Assembly (NCBI GenBank): GCA_938036835.1
Contig: CALHWB010000018.1
Coordinates: 11,794-75,793, forward strand
From: an uncultured Propionibacterium sp.
Lineage (GTDB): Bacteria; Actinomycetota; Actinomycetes; Propionibacteriales; Propionibacteriaceae
Direction of reading: 5' to 3'
Length of the DNA: 64,000 bases
The notes below the pieces were generated by a model. The model was not told where the DNA came from. It was given only the letters and a program-made list of their open reading frames with translations, and searched no databases. The position numbers and the translations under genes were made by a program. Positions 60,687-64,000 of the stretch are shown here, one piece after another (position 1 is the first letter of the stretch; each line of letters starts with the position of its first letter).

Positions 60687-61961
60687 ATGGCCCTGTTCAA
60701 GCGTCGCGGACGCAGATCAAAGCAGGAGGCTGACGAACCGATCGCGGTAGCCGAGACCCCCCGGCTGCCCGACCCGCCCGCCCCGATCGATGGATCGGGC
60801 CGCCGTGCCGCGCCGGCCCAACGTGACTATTTGCTTTCGCTGGTCGAGCCGCTGCCGGCCTTCGGCATGTACCTGTTGGACGCCTGGGGTACCGCGATAT
60901 GCGAGGATATCTTGGCGGACGCGAACGTCCCCGCAGACGATCTGGTGGCCGTGAGCGGTTTTGCGGTGCGCTCGGAGGATCTGCGGGAACTGCTGCCCGG
61001 CACGCGGACCACCCTGCGTATTCGGGTCGATGACAGGGTGGCCAAGGTGGGGTCGGCGGTCGCCGTGCAGGCCGGTCAGATACTGCCCGAGGGGGCCGAT
61101 GCCGTGGTGCCGAGCCTCCGCTGCCGGGTATCGGGCAATGTGCTCACCTTGGACCAACCGGTCAGATCGGGTGAGTTTGTGCGCTGGGCCGGGTCCGAGG
61201 TGCGCCCCGGCGTTCCCCTGCTGCGGTCCGGCGATCGGTTGGATGCCCGCCGCAGCGCCCTGCTCGCGATGGCCGGCATCGACCGGGTGCTGGCTAGACC
61301 ACGGCCGCGCGTGGTGGTGCTGAGCGTGGCCGAGGAGGGTTCGGATCCGGCCGATGTGGAATCGCATCTGCTGGCGGCCGCGTTGAAGGCCGATGGTGCC
61401 CAGGTCTGGCGGGTGCCGTTGGGTGCAGGGGCCGATCGGGAGCTACAGGACGCGATCAGCGATCAGTTGATTCGTGCCGATCTGGTGGTGGCCTCGGGAC
61501 TGCTGGATGACGAGGCCCGCTTGCCGCGGGTGGTGAGTCAGATGGGACTGCTGGATCTCAGCAGCGTTGCGCTGCAACCGGGTGGCCGGATCGGGTGCGC
61601 CCTGGTGGGGGAGGACCGTATTCCGTTGGCTCTGGTCGCCGACGACCCGGCGGAAGCCTATGTGGGATACCAGTATTTTGTGCGGCCGCTGGTGCGCAAA
61701 CTGATGGGTGTTCCCGTGGTTCATCGGCCTGTGGTCAGCTGCCTGGCCGGTGGGGATCTGGTGGGTAGCGGTGGGCAGGTGGAACTGCGCTTCGGGGTGA
61801 TTCGCGAGGAGCAGGGGGAGCAGGTGGCGGTACCGCTGGGCAGACCCGAGCATCCCCGCTTCACCGATCTGGTGACCGCAGACGCGCTGCTGATCCTGGA
61901 CGAGGGCACCACCCACGTCGAGTTGGGGGACCGGATCGGCTGCTGGCTGCTGGCCGACTGA
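60687..61961 (+). CDS. MoeA-like protein with altered catalytic motifs
   Basis: This 424-residue protein follows the MoeA fold: ILADANVPADDLVAVSGFAVRSEDL, GQILPEGADAVVPS, GEFVRWAGSEVRPGVPLL, and the C-terminal domain IV. Molybdopterin molybdenumtransferases normally have SxMDGYA, TGDEL, GGVSxGxxD and PGNP motifs. Here these read AVSGFAV, SVAEEG, ASGLLDDEARLP and VADDPAEA. It may be inactive or have a new job. Position between fthC and rimJ matches mycobacterial moeA1. No other molybdenum cofactor genes are in the window. Confidence 0.75.
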   Translation: MALFKRRGRRSKQEADEPIAVAETPRLPDPPAPIDGSGRRAAPAQRDYLLSLVEPLPAFGMYLLDAWGTAICEDILADANVPADDLVAVSGFAVRSEDLRELLPGTRTTLRIRVDDRVAKVGSAVAVQAGQILPEGADAVVPSLRCRVSGNVLTLDQPVRSGEFVRWAGSEVRPGVPLLRSGDRLDARRSALLAMAGIDRVLARPRPRVVVLSVAEEGSDPADVESHLLAAALKADGAQVWRVPLGAGADRELQDAISDQLIRADLVVASGLLDDEARLPRVVSQMGLLDLSSVALQPGGRIGCALVGEDRIPLALVADDPAEAYVGYQYFVRPLVRKLMGVPVVHRPVVSCLAGGDLVGSGGQVELRFGVIREEQGEQVAVPLGRPEHPRFTDLVTADALLILDEGTTHVELGDRIGCWLLAD

Positions 61962-61962
61962 G

Positions 61963-62676
61963 ATGGCCGGACGCGGCGGCCCGCTGCCGGCGGGTGTGGA
62001 GTTCCCGGGCGAGCATCGCTGGCCGGTGCTGCTGCGAGCGGGGGCGCTGGTGCTGCGTCCCATCACACGTCGGGAGGACGGCGCCTGGGATGCCCTGCGA
62101 GCAGCCAACTATCTGTGGACTCATGAATGGGATGCCACCTTGCCCCCCGAGGGGGAAGGGCAGGCGCAGACCTTCGCTAAATGGCTGCGGCACACCGCAG
62201 AGTCGGCCAAACAGGGGACCATGTTGCCCTGGGGGTTGGCGTTCGATCCCGATTGGCCGCAAAGTCCGCGTCCAGACCGGCGGGCCCGGCTGATCGGCCA
62301 GGTGACGGTGAGCGGCATAACGTGGGGCTCGGCGCGCAGCGCGGCCATCGGCTACTGGATAGATCAGCAACATGCCGGACGCGGGCTGACTCCGGCCGCG
62401 GTGGCGTTGGCGTGTGACTATTGCTGGCAGGTACTGCGATTGCACCGGATCGAGATCTGTATCCGACCGGAGAACGACCCGAGTTTGCGGGTCGTAGCCA
62501 AGCTGGGGTTCCGTGAGGAGGGCCTGCGCCCGCGATTCCTGCATATCAATGGCGAATGGCGCGATCACCGGGTCTTCGCCCTGAATCGCGAAGAGGCGCC
62601 CGAGGGGCTGCTGAATCGCCTACTGGCTGGGGGTCCGCTGCCGGGGACGCCGCGAGAGGTCAGACCGGGGTCTTGA
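61963..62676 (+). CDS. RimJ/RimL-type GNAT N-acetyltransferase
   Basis: This 237-residue GNAT protein has LRPITRREDGAWDALRAANYLWTHEWDATLP and ARLIGQVTVSGITWGSARSAAIGYWIDQQHAGRGLTP (motif A, acetyl-CoA loop), then RIEICIRPENDPSLRVVAKLGFREEGLRPRFLHI. It should acetylate a protein N-terminus or small amine. It starts 2 bases after the moeA-like stop, an arrangement shared with mycobacteria. Confidence 0.88.
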   Translation: MAGRGGPLPAGVEFPGEHRWPVLLRAGALVLRPITRREDGAWDALRAANYLWTHEWDATLPPEGEGQAQTFAKWLRHTAESAKQGTMLPWGLAFDPDWPQSPRPDRRARLIGQVTVSGITWGSARSAAIGYWIDQQHAGRGLTPAAVALACDYCWQVLRLHRIEICIRPENDPSLRVVAKLGFREEGLRPRFLHINGEWRDHRVFALNREEAPEGLLNRLLAGGPLPGTPREVRPGS

Positions 62677-62734
62677 ACCAGCGGACATGCCGCGGACCCC
62701 GGCGCGCCGGGATGCGCCTCGGTCGCTCGGCGCC

Positions 62735-62740
62735 TAGATT
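62735..62740 (+). promoter_or_regulatory. Leaderless -10 element of the sepX/glpR gene
   Basis: TAGATT ends 7 bases before the GTG at 62748, supporting that start. Confidence 0.42.
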
Positions 62741-62747
62741 TGGGTGT

Positions 62748-63506
62748 GTGCTGACGGGGTTGGTTTTCGGAATTATCGCGGTCGTGTGGATCGCATATCT
62801 CGTGCCGTGGATTCTGTCGCGCCGCGAGCAGCCCGGCAATATCGACGATGGCTCGCTTGAGCAATTTGCCGAATCGATGAAGCTGGTGCGCCGCGGGAAT
62901 GATTATCACGGTGCATTCCTAGTCGATTCCGGGGCAGTGGTATCGACGCCGCTGACCCGGCGGGCCGCGCGCCGCGATCTGCGGGTGGCGGCTCGGCTCG
63001 CCACCCGCCGGCGCCGCAATGGCATGATCGTGCATCTGGTGCTGGTGCTGATCGGCATCGCGGTGCCGTCGGTCAGTTCCGTCCCGCGTATCTGGACGCT
63101 GCTGCCGGTCGGCATGCTGATCGGCTGGCTGGTGCTCAGCCGGCTCAGCGTGGTCAGCATCAACCGCATGCTGGCCGAACGCCGGGCCGAATTGACCACC
63201 GGCAATGAGGAGCACACCGTCATGATTTCTGCCGGGCAGGAACACGCTTTGGATCATGTGGAGGAGACCGAGCGTTCAATCGAGATCACCGATGAATTGC
63301 CCGAGACCCTCGGTTCGTTGTGGGATCCGATCCCGGTGACCCCGACCACCTATGTCTCCCGTCCGCTGCTGCCGCGTTCGGTGCGTACCCTCGACCTGTC
63401 CGCTCCGGTGTCGTCTAGCGAGTTGGCCACCCCGTTGGCCACCGAGGTCCCGCGTTCCTGGCTACGGCCCGTCCCGGACGATCTGCCGCACGCCGTCGGT
63501 CAGTGA
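62748..63506 (+). CDS. SepX/GlpR-type divisome membrane protein
   Basis: This 252-residue protein has an N-terminal membrane segment (about 2-24) followed by VPWILSRREQ and a conserved basic stretch FAESMKLVRR. Two further membrane segments (about 105-145) and an acidic, Ser/Pro-rich C-terminal half follow. This resembles the actinobacterial divisome protein SepX/GlpR (the Rv0996-type gene), found after rimJ. It would act at the division septum. The longer frame upstream overlaps rimJ and is not supported. Confidence 0.78.
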   Translation: MLTGLVFGIIAVVWIAYLVPWILSRREQPGNIDDGSLEQFAESMKLVRRGNDYHGAFLVDSGAVVSTPLTRRAARRDLRVAARLATRRRRNGMIVHLVLVLIGIAVPSVSSVPRIWTLLPVGMLIGWLVLSRLSVVSINRMLAERRAELTTGNEEHTVMISAGQEHALDHVEETERSIEITDELPETLGSLWDPIPVTPTTYVSRPLLPRSVRTLDLSAPVSSSELATPLATEVPRSWLRPVPDDLPHAVGQ

Positions 63507-63684
63507 TCCGGCCTCGGGTCTCGTCCCCCACCGATCTGCGCCAGGCTGCTGCTGCCCGTTTGGTTTGTGCTGGCTAGCGCAGACCGGGCTAGCTTGGCTG
63601 GCATGCTGGGCGGGGCGCGTCTTGTCTCATGTCAATAGGTTCGAGAGCGATTGATGCTTGCTTCACGTAAAAGGTCCGCGTGGT

Positions 63685-64000
63685 TCAGGTTGCGGGGCGG
63701 GTTTCCCGGGTGCGGGCGGCGGCGAGGTTGATGAGTTGTTGCTGGATGCGGGTGATGCCTTGGGTGATCGCTGCGGGGTTGTGCTTCGCGTGTTCGGCGG
63801 CCAGGCGTTGGGTGGTGGCCTTGTCCAGAGCGCCGGTGTCGAGGAGGCGCTGGTAGGGGGTTTGGGTTTGTCGTAGACGCGTTTCTTGTGTCCTGGGCTG
63901 GTGTGGGTCCAGTTGGTGGCTTTCACGCAGGGCAGCAGGAAGTTTTTGCGTTTCATCACCAGCGAGTGCAGTTCGTTGAGCAGCCGTAGCTCGTCGTCGG
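63685..64000 (-). pseudogene. Transposase/integrase-domain C-terminal part, frameshifted, cut by the window edge
   Basis: Reading in from the right edge, the frame gives ELRLLNELHSLVMKRKNFLLPCVKATNW and KKRVYDKPK, the tail of an rve-type (DDE) transposase. At about 63855-63865 the frame is lost in an A/C run. The correct continuation (PYQRLLDTGALDKATTQRLAAEHAKHNP...) is found in the next frame and stops at 63685. A one-base deletion is the simplest cause. The element's end may lie near 63655. The 5' part is outside the window. Confidence 0.7.

Overview
The window is about two-thirds or more G+C, with short intergenic gaps, many GTG starts and many leaderless-looking promoters. Its families (SenX3-RegX3, DUF3027, DUF2530, DUF3263, acVLRF1, SepX/GlpR, DUF4032) point to an actinobacterium. 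Order Propionibacteriales is my inference from overall gene style and is not proven here. Most of the window is chromosomal core.

Layout. 0-2.8 kb: phoU divergent from the phosphate two-component pair senX3-regX3. 2.8-12.3 kb: twelve same-strand genes for uptake and catabolism of an unidentified polyol. They encode a complete glucitol-type PTS (EI, HPr, EIIA, EIIBC, EIIC, GutM), a COG4091-type NAD(P) oxidoreductase with a SAF domain, a class II aldolase, a triosephosphate-isomerase-like protein, a YjbQ protein and a SorC regulator. This is the most interesting system in the window. 12.5-22.8 kb: ispD-ispF, a zinc metallopeptidase, a DUF2207 protein, a long-form glyA, a uxaA-type dehydratase and cysS-rlmB. 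22.9-32 kb: DUF4032, metB, a lone ugpC-type ATPase, a DedA-like protein, an MmpL transporter and galM.

32.0-33.85 kb: tRNA-Thr followed by a decayed integrative element (DUF3800 gene, truncated lipoprotein, integrase stub) that ends in a degenerate copy of the tRNA 3' half. 33.9-40 kb: manA, DUF3263, groEL with two CIRCE operators, and a lower-GC HipT-like kinase / HipS-HIRAN pair that looks like a toxin-antitoxin module. 40.2-44.3 kb: cutC, NUDIX, galK and a UDP-sugar pyrophosphorylase. 44.3-54.1 kb: helicase-associated protein, cold-shock protein, DUF3027, DUF2530, purine permease, acVLRF1, DtxR and a methyltransferase. 54.6-56.7 kb: tRNA-Arg and a second UDP-sugar pyrophosphorylase. 57-63.5 kb: a block resembling the mycobacterial mscL-fmdB-fthC-(galU)-moeA-rimJ-sepX region, but lacking galU and carrying a motif-poor MoeA. 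The right edge cuts a frameshifted transposase.

A recurrent signal helped set starts: about 20 genes have TANNNT exactly 6 or 7 bases before the start codon, the geometry of leaderless transcripts. Where that motif or a good Shine-Dalgarno sequence decided a start, the entry says so.
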